Part shown: positions 47,580-59,586 of the stretch, piece after piece
Position numbering within the stretch: position 1 is the first letter of the stretch
How the letters are laid out: the number at the start of each line of letters is the position of its first letter
DNA from: Impatiens glandulifera
Taxonomy: Eukaryota > Streptophyta > Magnoliopsida > Ericales > Balsaminaceae
Length of the DNA: 64,000 nt
Direction of reading: 5' to 3'
NCBI RefSeq assembly: GCF_907164915.1
Contig: NC_061862.1
Location: forward strand, 59,769,068-59,833,067
Made by a program: the position numbers and the translations under genes
Notes under the pieces: generated by a model
What the model saw: only the letters and a program-made list of their open reading frames with translations
The model's database searches: none
Told to the model about the DNA's origin: nothing

Positions 47580-48075
47580 GTCATGAACCTAGCATTATGA
47601 AGAGTTGAACATGTTCTTATGAGGCGTTGAATATTACCTTATAAATGCGCTGAACATGATATTCGTTTGAAAAAAAAAATGCTATTATTTACTAAAATTA
47701 AGTTGTATTAAATAATTCACTATATTCTTATCATATGAATTCATAAAAATGAAAGTTTGAGTTGAATAATTTTATTTTTAGCTATGATTTATAAAAAAAA
47801 TAAGATTTGAGTTAAATAATCATATTTGTAAGTTTTTTTTTTTAATAATCAACACGGTCTCATATTGTCCTCTTTCATAATTGAAAATTTGAATTCTTTG
47901 AACATAAAAATGTCTCAAACTTGGCTTTATGAGACACTGAACATGGCCTTATAAGGCGCTAAACATGATATTCATAAAAAAAAAAATTAAAATTTAACAT
48001 AAAAAAAGTTTCGAACTTATGAGGTGCTGAACATGATACTCAGAAAAGAAAAAAACGGCAACAAAAAAAACGAAC
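47580..48075. repeat. Dispersed GCTGAACATG-type repeat, second locus
   Basis: GAGGCGTTGAATATTACC, AATGCGCTGAACATGATATTC and related phrases repeat with ACTAAAATTAAGTT and AATTCACTA stretches, in two or three degenerate copies. The same phrases appear at 31495-31850. Confidence 0.7.
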
Positions 48076-48617
48076 ATGTCAAATTCGCGATCTTGCTTTC
48101 ATATTAATCATTTTTTCTTAAACCAACTTAGCTAAATATTCTAATTTATTTAGAACTTAAAAAAAAATCAAAATTATTAAAGATTCCTCGCATTGAAGAG
48201 GATGCTAATGGATTGTCAAAGTTTCTAACATCTCAAATTTTATTAGAAAATTACTCAAAATATAACTCAAACACGTATAATATTATAAAATTATTATTTA
48301 TTTAATTATATATTTTAATATTTAACCAAATATTTTTAACATACTCTACCAATATATTTATGTTGACTTTTTTAGTTTAGATATGTAAAATTTATTTTAT
48401 AAATAAAATATCAAGATTTTGATTTTTTTTTATATATAAATAAAGACTATAAATATACAAAGTCAGTATTAAATTAATTATAAAATTATCTGACAAATTA
48501 AATAAAATTAATTTTTATAAAACTAGTCACTCATATATAAAAACAGCTAAACTTTGAAACTATTTCAAAAACTAGTCACTCATTTTTCTTTTTTCTGAAC
48601 TCAAGTTATAAGCTAAC
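48076..48617. other. AT-rich intergenic DNA
   Basis: No ORF, inverted ends or repeats that I can define. Confidence 0.4.
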
Positions 48618-48733
48618 AAAGTATTTAATAATAGAGAAAATATTCTAAACAATTCTAAAAATCAAGAAAATTTACAAAGTATTTAATAATAGAGAAAATA
48701 TTCTAAACAATTCTAAAAATCAAGAAAATTTCC
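48618..48733. repeat. Perfect 58-bp tandem duplication
   Basis: AAAGTATTTAATAATAGAG begins at 48618 and 48676. The two 58-bp copies are the same through TCAAGAAAATTT. Confidence 0.93.
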
Positions 48734-49027
48734 CAAGAAATTTGTTTTCTATATGTTTAAGAATTTTAGAAAGTTGTTTAGATTATTTTCCCAAATGTTT
48801 ATTCTATTTCTTGGTCGGCCTCACCATTCATCAGTCGGACAGTGAAGAGCAGCAAGAAGACATTCTTCTTCCTCATGCAGTCAAGAACACTAAGACAAGT
48901 AAAATTCAATTTCTCAATTTCTCGCGACACGACTCTGACTTGACATATAAAATCATTAATCGACTCTAAAAGTCCTAGAGAACTCATTCTTAGTGGTTAA
49001 GACTAAGAATGATAATGGGCAGTTCGG

Positions 49028-50092
49028 GAAACAGTTTTCCAAACTAACCTTGTTTGGCGTTCACTTTCTCAAACTAACCTAATTTGTTCTCAAACTAACC
49101 TAGTTTACTATTCAAACCTTTTTTTTTTTTACATTTCAATTTTATTATATATATATATATATAGATATATATTTAAATTATTATTTTTATTTTAAATTAT
49201 TATTTTTATAAATTTAATTATTTATATTTTGATATATAATTTAAATTATTTTTTATAAATTTAATTATTTATATTTTAATATAAATATATATATTTACAT
49301 TTTAATTCTTATCTAAATTTATATAGTGTAATAAATATTTTCTTGAGTATTCTAATAAATAATAGATAAATACTAATAAATTTAAAATATTTTAACTATA
49401 ATAATATAATAATTAAATATTCTTAAAAACTATTACAATCATCATTTATCTAAATTATTGACGATCTTGTTCAGGACAACGTTGGCCACAAATGACATAT
49501 TTAATGGTTCATTAACTTAAGACATATTTTTTTACACCATTAAATTAGGTAAACAACACATTAAAAATTGATAAAATTTTTATTGTGAAATTATATTATA
49601 ATGAAAAGTTGTCAAAATTATTTTAATAAAAGACAACCCAATAAATATAAATAATAATTTGAATGAAAAATTGTCAAAATTATTTTAATAAAAAACCACC
49701 CAATAAATATAAATAATAATTTGAATAGTAAAAAAAAATTTATGGGATGACTGCCACATATATATATATATAATAAATTTGAAATGTAAATATATATATA
49801 TATTAAAATATAAATAATTAAATTTATAAAAAAATAATTTAAATTATATATCAAAATATAAATAATCAAATTTATAAAAATAATAATTTAAAATATATAT
49901 CAAAATATAAATAATTTAGTTTATATAAATAATAATTTAAATATATATCTCTATATATATATAATAAAATTGAAATGTAAAAAAAAAAAAAAAAGGTTTG
50001 AATAGTAAACTAGGTTAGTTTGGGAATAAATGAACAAACTATGTTAGTTTGGGAAAGTGAACGCCAAACAAGGTTAGTTTGGGAAACTGTTC
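49028..50092. mobile_element. Foldback DNA transposon with 8-bp target duplication
   Basis: CAGTTCGG flanks both sides (49020-49027 and 50093-50100). The left arm GAAACAGTTTTCCAAACTAA continues through CCTTGTTTGGCGTTCAC and CTAGTTTACTATTCAAACC, and the right arm is its near-complement. Complementarity extends through the AT-rich parts to about 300 bp per arm. The central region holds a two-copy repeat of about 61 bp (49608-49728). No coding region; the 83-aa minus-strand ORF is an AT artefact. An 8-bp duplication suggests hAT, but 9-bp Mutator is possible because the next base also matches. Confidence 0.87.
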
Positions 50093-50100
50093 CAGTTCGG

Positions 50101-51349
50101 GACGGGAAAGGTAATTATCATCCCGTCCCGTTTTTATTTTGAGGATTTTTTTTACTACAATGTTCGCCCCATTCGATTTCGAAAAATCCCCACGTGACAC
50201 CGTTTATACCATATTCTCAAAAATAAATATTTTTTAATACAATATATTTTAATATATATTGTAATATTTATTATAAAGAAATAAATTTAAAACTCTTATA
50301 AAATATAATGAATAAATAAATATATTGTGATTTTATATATTTAATTGTGTTTTTAGTATTCGGGGCATAATCAAGGGGAAATCGGGGTTGTTTGGGGAGA
50401 AAACACAAATATCATTTCGTCCCATACCCTGTCAACTACAGGTTAAACCGAAAAAAAACTACCACAAACATGGTAATTCGGTTCGGTTACCGCGGTTCGG
50501 TTTCAAATTTATATCCTTAGTTACGACCCGTCAATCATGGGTAAAAGACTATCGCGGAAGGATCGACCAAAAACAAAAGAATCACTAGAATTCTTGAATT
50601 GCTGATTCTAGGCACTAAACAACATTCTAAGAGTGCTTGACTTCCCCAAACGTCATTAGCAATATTTTACAATCAATTAGAACCAGCGGTAACCATGCTT
50701 GATCGAAATCTTTTTCTGAAATTCTAAATTAGGTTTATAAAAAATTGTAAAATGTTGTTAACATTATTACAATTGGCAATCCTAATACTAATCCTAATCG
50801 ACTAAAATCGTATATGGAACATATTTGAATCATCGTTTTTTGTGCAAGAATCCAAGAAAAATGATCCAAATAAATTTGATTTTTAGGCAAAAATTATGAA
50901 ATCTTGATTTGAATTACAAACTACGGTCCGATGATTAGTTGTCTTACTGCATTTATAACATGACTACGCCATCCAATTAACAAATTGAGGGAATAAACAA
51001 CTAGTATAAACTGAAGTATGTGAAAAGTAAAATGAACTCGGAAATTGTATTACAAGACTAAATGAGAGCTTACAGACGATTTGAAAAAACCTCTTACAAT
51101 CTTTAGAAACTTTATGATGGATCAGAAACTTATTTAAAATCTTTGCCTCAAAATTTTGAAAAATTTAAAACTTGTTGCTTGAATTTCAATGGCGGATTTC
51201 TTTGTAAGTGTTCTTGAGTTTCAAATCTTTATCTAATATCTCTTTAGGTAGTCTCTAACCCTGATTTATATTCTAGAGTTCAAATTTTAAAATCCCCAAA
51301 AATTGCCCGTTTTCTTTCCCCATAAAATTGGATGTGTTTGGGGTTTAAT
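50101..51349. other. Intergenic DNA without a recognised gene
   Basis: Contains CCCGTCCCG and GGTTCGGTT-type phrases near 50100-50500 that resemble fragments of old hAT-like elements, but without definable ends. An ORF at 50388-50588 matches nothing I know. Confidence 0.4.
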
Positions 51350-52245
<896 letters not shown>

Positions 52246-52647
52246 ATTTTAATCATCTCTTTAGGAAATTTGGGGACACTCCTTGTTAACAACTGAGCAA
52301 GTAGCTCCTTTCGGGAAGCATTGGCTTCTACCAAAAGTTAGAAAATTCGAAATTTTGAATGCTATTGGGGGTTCTTCGTGTGTATGCAGGCGTATCGGAG
52401 AAGAAAGTTCTTCGATCGCAGATCACCTCGGACACAGGTGAGACACGGGCCTACGTCCCGTCATCTTACTCGCTCCAACCGTCTACTTGGTGTTAATTCT
52501 AACGTTAGGCCCTTTGTTGATCTTCGTCACTCGCCAGTGCCTTGAGATCTAACTTTTTCATCATTCAGATTTAAGTTGGTGTTGCGTTTTGTTCGGTCTA
52601 ACATCCTATTTAGTTGGATCGGTATTTTTGTCTTGGTTTTTATAATT
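52246..52647. other. Intergenic DNA with a GC-moderate stretch
   Basis: Positions 52370-52560 are less AT-rich and partly open in two frames, but no frame gives a protein I recognise. It may be the leader or 5' part of a broken gene, continued after the hAT element at 54514. Confidence 0.35.
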
Positions 52648-52655
52648 CGAATAAT

Positions 52656-54505
52656 CATAGTTTTGAAACCCGGCCCGTCGGTCGGACCGGTAAATCGGGT
52701 GAATCGGTCGTCAAATAGGGCTAGGTTGATGAAAAAATAAAAAATGCAATCAACCCAGTTAAACTTAGCCAACCCGCAGGTTGGACTAGAAATCCAGCAG
52801 TCCGGGTTAACCATCGGGTTTATCCTATTTTAAAAAAGTTACTTCTTTTTTTTCTCACTTATCAACTTTCAGTTCATCTCTCTCGTTTTTTAGTTCCCAT
52901 TGAGTTTACCTATTTCTAGTTCTATGTGAGTAGATTACCGATTTCTAGTTCAAGACATTGAAAATGACAAACCTTTTCATTCACCTCAAGCTTTACCTTT
53001 TACCTGAACCAGCTGATTCCGTTTTTACCAGACTTAAAAAACGATTTAAGGTGGCATTTTAAGTCATAATTAAACATAGTTTCTTTTTTGGATAAAATCA
53101 TAGTTATCCAAAAAGCAGAGGTTATAGTTTGATTTGATGCCTTATCCCTAGCATAATCCAGTTAAGTCTCTTTTATTTTAACTTTTTTTTTAAATTATTG
53201 TCATCATTTTCTTGTCAAAATTTGGCTTATTTTGATATTCATATTTCATATAGTTAATGATATTAGTTTGATATTATTTTGAGGTTTATATTTCATATAG
53301 TGATTATTATGTCTCTAGATTATCTTTTTATGTATAGTTTGATTATGGATTCTATTAGAGAAACGCCAATATATGCAACACCAAATTCTTCAAGTGTACA
53401 ATCTCAAACTTCTGTAAGATGAAAAATCGGGAATAGGACAATCTATAAAAGAAGCCAAGAATACAACAAAAGAGAGAAATGTGAAATCACATGGAAAACA
53501 GAAACAGTTCAGATAAATGGAAAGAAAGACGAGTGTAATAACAAAGAAGCTAATAGTCAAATTGCCAAGAGGATGGAAGTGTTGATGATAAGAGGAAAGT
53601 AGACTCAGGTAAATATGAAGTAAGAGAATGCACAAGTAAATGCGAAGTTGTAACAAGCAAGTAAGCTTCCCTGACATACTGAAACATAATCATTTTTTCC
53701 AGTTAAGTTCTGGTACAACTAAAGAAAAGTTTCTTAAGAAAGTCTCAGGAAACGAAGTAATCATTGCTCACAAATAGTCCTAATCAAATGAAATAATCCA
53801 ATCCCCTAATGTGGAAAAGAGTGCTAAAAAAAAGAAAAAAAATGTGTTCAAATTGTCTCATCGCTTGCAAACAGAGAAAAAGTAAAGAAAAAGTTGACGT
53901 TGATGCTGATGCTGAGAAACAATATATTCACAAAAGAAAAATGAAATTACATAGAAGAAAAAGAATAACAATGTTTGAAGGCAATTGAGTTTAGTCAAAA
54001 ATGAAATTTCTCATTCGAATCAGACTATTAATGTTGTAGGTTTTGTATGATTTATGTCATTTACTCATTTGGTTTAATCAAAGTTAGGGTTTGTTTAGCT
54101 TTGATCTTGACTCATTTTGGATTCTTCCTTACTTTTGAGTTTTGTAATGAAATGACATTAAGTCAATTTTCAAAAAAAAAAACTTATGTAAGAGAAAAAA
54201 AATTGATCATGCATAGGCTAATTGTAGAGAAGACTAAGTAATTAACGAGAATGAAAAGAGACTCATCTGACTTTATTACGGAAAATTGATAAATGGTGGA
54301 AGATTGTAATTGGAAACAATATTTTGAATTTTGATATTTACTCTGGCTATTAGTGTAACAATTTGATGAATTTTTGTTATTTTTGTATTATTTTATTATT
54401 ATATGAAACCCACTAGTTGAATCGGTTGACTCACCAGTTGAATTAGTAACCTAGTGACCCAGTCCCTTCACTAGGTTGATGACCGAGTCATGTTTTGAAA
54501 CTATG
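52656..54505. mobile_element. Non-autonomous hAT transposon, exact 8-bp target duplication
   Basis: CGAATAAT occurs at 52648-52655 and 54506-54513. The ends are CATAGTTTTGAAAC and its exact complement GTTTTGAAACTATG (14 bp). Subterminal regions carry several motifs such as GACCGGTAAATCGGGTGAAT on the left and GAATCGGTTGACTCACCAG on the right, as in many dicot hAT elements. It is 1850 bp with no intact transposase; an AAG-rich decayed region lies at about 53390-54000. Confidence 0.92.
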
Positions 54506-54513
54506 CGAATAAT

Positions 54514-55181
54514 ACTCTCAATCATTGGTGGGTTGTTTGCTACTAATACCATCCGGTTGTGTTGGTGATCATTTCTTGAGTTTGTGTGAATCCCTTTCTT
54601 AGCAGCAAAAAGTACGATATTATTTGGAGTTATTTTTCATTTTTTCAATAAAAAGTTTCTAGATTTGATCTTTCATATGGAGGACCTTTTACAGGTATTC
54701 TCCCATTATTTGTATAAATTTCTAGATTCATTTTCACTTGACAGAACATTTTTCGACGTTGTTTATCAACCTTCTGCCTAAGGATAATTTTAATTGTTAC
54801 TCAGAATATTTGGTAGAGATTTTTGACACCAATTTATTTTTGGTTTCACTTTCAATTACCACACTCATCGTTGATAAACTCAAATGAATTTATTTTTCGA
54901 ACAATCTTTCACAAATTGAATGATCGTTTGATTTTTTTTTTTTTAAGAGTTTTATATATATTTTTAAATTATTTATACAATTTAATATTTATATCATCAA
55001 TTAATTATTTTAAATTTTATTAATGTTATTTTATATTTATTAATTAATTTTCTAAATAAAATTCTCATTATTTGAATTTAATCGAATTAATTCCTTATAA
55101 AAAAACAAAATTCACAATTTAAAAAGAAAACGAGAAAAAAACAAATCTACGCTATATGAGGATTTTTTAACCTAATTGAGA
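54514..55181. other. Intergenic DNA before the FAM32A-like gene
   Basis: AT-rich, especially 54930-55140, with no recognised gene. Confidence 0.4.
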
Positions 55182-55218
55182 TATTATATATTGTTTCTTT
55201 TTCCAGTTTAAACCCTAA
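55182..55218 (+). promoter_or_regulatory. Candidate promoter elements of the FAM32A-like gene
   Basis: A TATA-like TATTATATATT lies at about 55182, and AAACCCTAA (telo-box type, 55210-55218) is about 170 bp before the ATG. Telo-boxes are frequent in plant genes for RNA processing and translation. The match is by eye only. Confidence 0.35.
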
Positions 55219-55387
55219 TTCATCTATAACATATATGGGATGAATGATTGTAGATGTTGAGATTTTCAGAAACGAATTGTAATATAAACAAATTTAGACA
55301 AAGGGGGTCGATTCTGGTGTCTTGGAAAGTAGTAGCTTTAGCTTAAGGACGAGCCGTGGAGGAGGAGGAGGATAAACGGGATTATCT

Positions 55388-55762
55388 ATGTCGGATCCAT
55401 ACGAGAGAGTGAAAGGAGGGAGGCTGAGCTTCAAAGGCAGCGGTGTCGCCAGTCGGAGCAAATCCATCGACAAGAAGCACAAAAAGAAGAAAAAAGAAAC
55501 AGCAGAAGAAGCATTTGTTCCAGAATTCGTCCCAGAGGAGGATGTTCCCGTTACTGATATCACTGTCAATGTCGACGCCTCAACAGCAGGAGAGGTAGGA
55601 GGAGACATATACACAATTGATGCTGCGAAGCGTATGAAGTATGACCAGTTGTTCCCTGTTGAGGCCAAGAAGTTCGGTTATCAGGCAAAGGCTAAGTTGA
55701 AATCTGTTGAGGAAGCTCTGGATGATCGAGTGAAGAAGAAAGCTGATCGTTACTGTAAATAA
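55388..55762 (+). CDS. FAM32A-like (DUF1754) protein
   Basis: An intronless 124-aa ORF ending in TAA. It begins MSDPYERVKGGRLSFKGSG, followed by a Lys-rich basic stretch KKHKKKKKE (about 29-37), an acidic middle (about 41-60), then YTIDAAKRMKYDQLFPVEAK (about 77-96) and a C-terminus rich in charged residues ending KKADRYCK. The start, the Lys cluster and the C-terminal block match plant FAM32A-like proteins, small nuclear proteins of about 120-140 aa. Human FAM32A is found in late spliceosome complexes and helps exon ligation; a similar role here is inference. Codon use is balanced and the frame is undamaged, so it looks functional. An equally long antisense ORF (55294-55668) is taken as a shadow. 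Confidence 0.9.
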   Translation: MSDPYERVKGGRLSFKGSGVASRSKSIDKKHKKKKKETAEEAFVPEFVPEEDVPVTDITVNVDASTAGEVGGDIYTIDAAKRMKYDQLFPVEAKKFGYQAKAKLKSVEEALDDRVKKKADRYCK

Positions 55763-57050
55763 ATCGGAATTAGGGTTTTCCTTTCCGGAAAAAATCTCAC
55801 CCCCTTTCAGGTAATCTATGAAAAGCCAGTATCAGTTCAAACTACCCTAGAAGAAGTAGATTGCATTTATCTTTATTATGTCAAAGATCAAGCTTTAATT
55901 AATTGTTTTTTAACAAGATAATCATCGATCGAAGCTGGGATTTTCTAGGGTTTGATAGAGGACTGATTTACAGTAAATTAATCTACAGTTTCCATTTTTT
56001 TAGATGTTGAAGACTAAGATTGAAAAAATTATACTGTGCAAAAATAAAGAATTCTGCAACTTAACTAAAAATCAATATTTTGCTTGTATAACGAGGTGTC
56101 TCTAATACTTGATAGTGTTCTAAGGTTCCATTCGCCATTAAGTCATGGAAGTGGTACTCTCACTGGTTTTAGGGCTGCAATGAGTTAGTGCAGTAATGGC
56201 TTAGGGCTTGTTATCTCTGAAATTTTTGTTCTTTACAAAAGTGGTTTTAAAATAAAATATGTGTTTATGAGGAATGGTGCTGTTTGCCTCACTTGGATTA
56301 GGAAAGATCATCTTGAGGACATCTGCCTGAAGAATTGTGGATATCATACTTTGCAATATATTATGAGTGTTGCATCAAGAAAATCTCTATATGAAATTAG
56401 ACTGATGTTCAATATAGGTCGACAAGTGATCTCTTAGGCTTTATTGTAGTCAGAGCTATCTCGGGTTGCATGTTCCATAGGCCTTACACGAAGTTCAAGT
56501 TTTCAAGGATAGTTACATTATATTGGAATGGTTGTGGTGCTTTAGTGATTAATATAATGGATAATAGGAAGAAAGGTGGTTAAATTGAATGACGGCAGCT
56601 AGTAAAAAATAAAACTTTCATATCAGTGTACTAAACGACGGATTCTTGACTTCTTCAACATTTACATTTGTCCAATGCTTTTGACATAGCTTGTGATGTT
56701 TATGATGTATTTGCTGATATGTGTCAGGGTTAGTCATACACTGTTGTACATAATAGTAAAGAGGCAGTGGCTGAGGGAATTTGATCATTGAATATGTTGA
56801 AGAACAAACTATTTTCTCATTTATAATATTTCTCTGGTTTCTCATCCCTTTCTTAATCACCTCATCTATGAACAGTTCTTCTAGTTTCTCATTTATTTAT
56901 TTTTACAAGCCCTAGAAGTTGTTAAACTTCTATAAACCAACCTAGAAGAATCAGAAGTCCACATTTCTTCTGTCAAGTCTTGGAAATGTGTTTGTATAAG
57001 AAACCGGTAAGGGTAGAATTATTGTTTTTGTACCAATGTAGAACTTCTAG
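55763..57050. other. 3' flank of the FAM32A-like gene and intergenic DNA
   Basis: The 3' UTR probably runs a few hundred bases. Fragments after 56200 resemble decayed coding sequence, but no family could be named. Confidence 0.35.
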
Positions 57051-57059
57051 GGTTTATTG

Positions 57060-57470
57060 AAAGGAAAGAGATGACAAACTTTAGAAGAAATGTTTATTGA
57101 TGAGAAGGAGACTAATCAACATATAGATGAAAGAAATAGAATGTTCAACATATTTAATAATCAAATCAGATTCCCTCATCAGCCGCCTTTATTTATAAAG
57201 CATACAGATTTGTCTTAATTATAACAAAAACACAGATTGACATAACGGTAATAGTAGGATATAGAAGATGATCAATGTAACGGTAATAGTAGGATATATT
57301 AGTAGTATCGAGATAGTATGGTAATTAGTAAAGTAAGTTAGTAGCTTATATGTTTTAGAGTATTTATTATTTGGAATAATGAATGAAATAGTATTCAATC
57401 TGCTTGATCTCCTCTAAAGGCTTAGTTGACTGACAGACAGACATCATAGTATTTCATTGTTTGGATTGAC
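57060..57470. repeat. Possible LTR remnant related to 61380-61520
   Basis: GTAACGGTAATAGTAGGATA occurs once at about 57275 and in shorter form (TAACGGTAATAGTAGGATATA) at about 57243. The stretch GATAGTATGGTAA and TTAGTAGCTTATATG that follow resemble, in opposite orientation, 61380-61520. The ends are not defined. Confidence 0.35.
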
Positions 57471-59586
57471 ATTTTTGGAATTCAAGAAAAAAATAGGACT
57501 TATTCAAGCCATTTTTGTTACTTTAACTCGCCAAGGCCGAGTTTCTTCAAGCCATAGAAAAATCATTTTACAAGGGTAAGAGAAGATTGGATAAGATGCT
57601 TCACATGCTCTATCATTGTACAAAAGTTTTGCGTGTGATGGATGATTAAATGACGATGATATGGGCATTATTTATTTTCATGTACAACTTCTTTATTTTT
57701 TGGTAGATTAAAGTAAAAAAATGGATGCACATAAAAAACTAATCTTCTGACTGCTATTAATAATGTTGATTCAGGCAATTGGGGTGCTTGGCGTAAGACA
57801 GTATGTTCACAACTGATCCATGAAGTAGTAATTTATAAAGGAAGTTGGGAAGATATTAAACTTTTTCAATCTCTAAGTGAGTTTCATTCATATGATTGTA
57901 GTACATCTTAAAACATTTTTATTTGGTGAAATTTTATTAAAATTTGTATTAATAGAATTCTAGTTTCTGCCTACAATCTTTACTGATTCATTGCATCTGA
58001 ATTGCTTTTGTCATGGTCAAGAGATTTCAGAGTTATCTATAGATTCAAATATCAGCACTCTCAAAATAGAGGAAGTTCTTTTAAATATCAGCACTCTCAA
58101 ATATCAGTATGTGCTACTTTTCTTAATTAATATATTAATATATATATATATATATAATAGAAAGAAAGAAAAAAAAGCTAGACTTATATACTATTAAAAA
58201 TTAATGCTGGCATTAGTAAACAAAGTTAATTTTTTAAAAAAAAAATAATATATATTAATTAAATATTTATTTTTTCTTTTCCTTAATCCATTATATTTCT
58301 CTTCCCTTTTTTCATCTTCTTTTTATTTTATTGGTGTTTTGTGATGAGTTTGTTTTATTATAATAGTTTTTTTAATTTTGTGAAAAAAATTTAACAATTT
58401 ATTTTTGAATTTTGTTTTACTATAATATTTTTATGGAGTGATTTTTTTTAATATAAACAAAAATAAAATTAATAGTTTTTTTATTTAATCTTTTATTGAG
58501 AATTTATAATTTTATATAGAAGTAAATATTCAAAATAAAATAGTAGAAAAAAATCAAATTAAAATAATTAAAGATTAAATATTAATATAAAATATAAGAA
58601 CAGACTAAATAAATTATAAGGAGATAAATTTATTAATTAAATAATAACATTAGATTTAAGAAAAATAACATTGGTTAGATAATCCAATTTTGAATAATAT
58701 TTAAGTTTAAATAAACTTTTAATAGTTCATATGTCTAGTTTAGATAAACTTTTTGATGTTAAAAAAAAAGTAAAAATTACAGTCTTTTTCATCCTAGTTC
58801 AATATAAGAAAATTGGAACCTACATAGATTGAAGAAATGCAAGTCTTTTAATTTAGGAAGATTGATATCATGCTCTATTTTTCTCCAATAAATTAATCTT
58901 TTTGTTTTACATAAATTTATTTATACATACTTTCCCATCCCCATATTAAGAATTTGTTTTGAAAAATAAGATTTTAGTATTAGATTTGTTCATATGTTAA
59001 TACTATAAAATTATGTTTACACCAGCAATCACTAACAAAATCTCAATGGACCAAATTCAAGAAAGAAAATAGTCGGCAAAATTTGTTAAAGAATACCTTT
59101 GAAGTTTGAAGTACAACATTACTGAAATAATTTAAGATAACCTCAAAATAAATTAATATGCATGGGCCTCAACGAAAGAAATTTTTTCAAAAAAAGGAAA
59201 AGATATAAAGACAAATCTAAGAAGCAAATAATTGAGCTCAATCAAGCCTTTGGATTCTTGACAATCCTCACCAAAATCTAAATAGAAACCATCATGATCA
59301 AGTAACACCATCCATTCTTCATCTCTTAACAAAAGTACTTATAGTTATCTTGTTGAGTGGGTCTGTCAAAAAAATGACATCTTTGGGGAGAATCAACAGC
59401 TAGCATAACATGATAACAATCACCACATTAAAGAACATCACACCACATTAAAGGTCGAACATTTAGAGTCTAGACTTTTAACAGTAAGTATTTGGGGGTA
59501 CGAGATAGAACCCGATTTTAAATAGACAACAAAGATATGTATATACTTGTGTTTATTTATATATTATGTATGTATTAATCACATTA
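57471..59586. other. Intergenic DNA without a recognised gene
   Basis: AT-rich with runs of A and T at 58130-58700. A short direct repeat AATATCAGCACTCTCAAA occurs at about 58048 and 58085. No gene is supported. Confidence 0.4.

Noticed and set aside
49618..49869. 83-aa minus-strand ORF rich in Ile, Tyr and Leu
   Set aside because: It is an artefact of AT-rich sequence inside the foldback element.
55294..55668. 124-aa antisense ORF over the FAM32A-like gene
   Set aside because: The plus-strand ORF matches a conserved family from its first residue to its last; the antisense frame does not.
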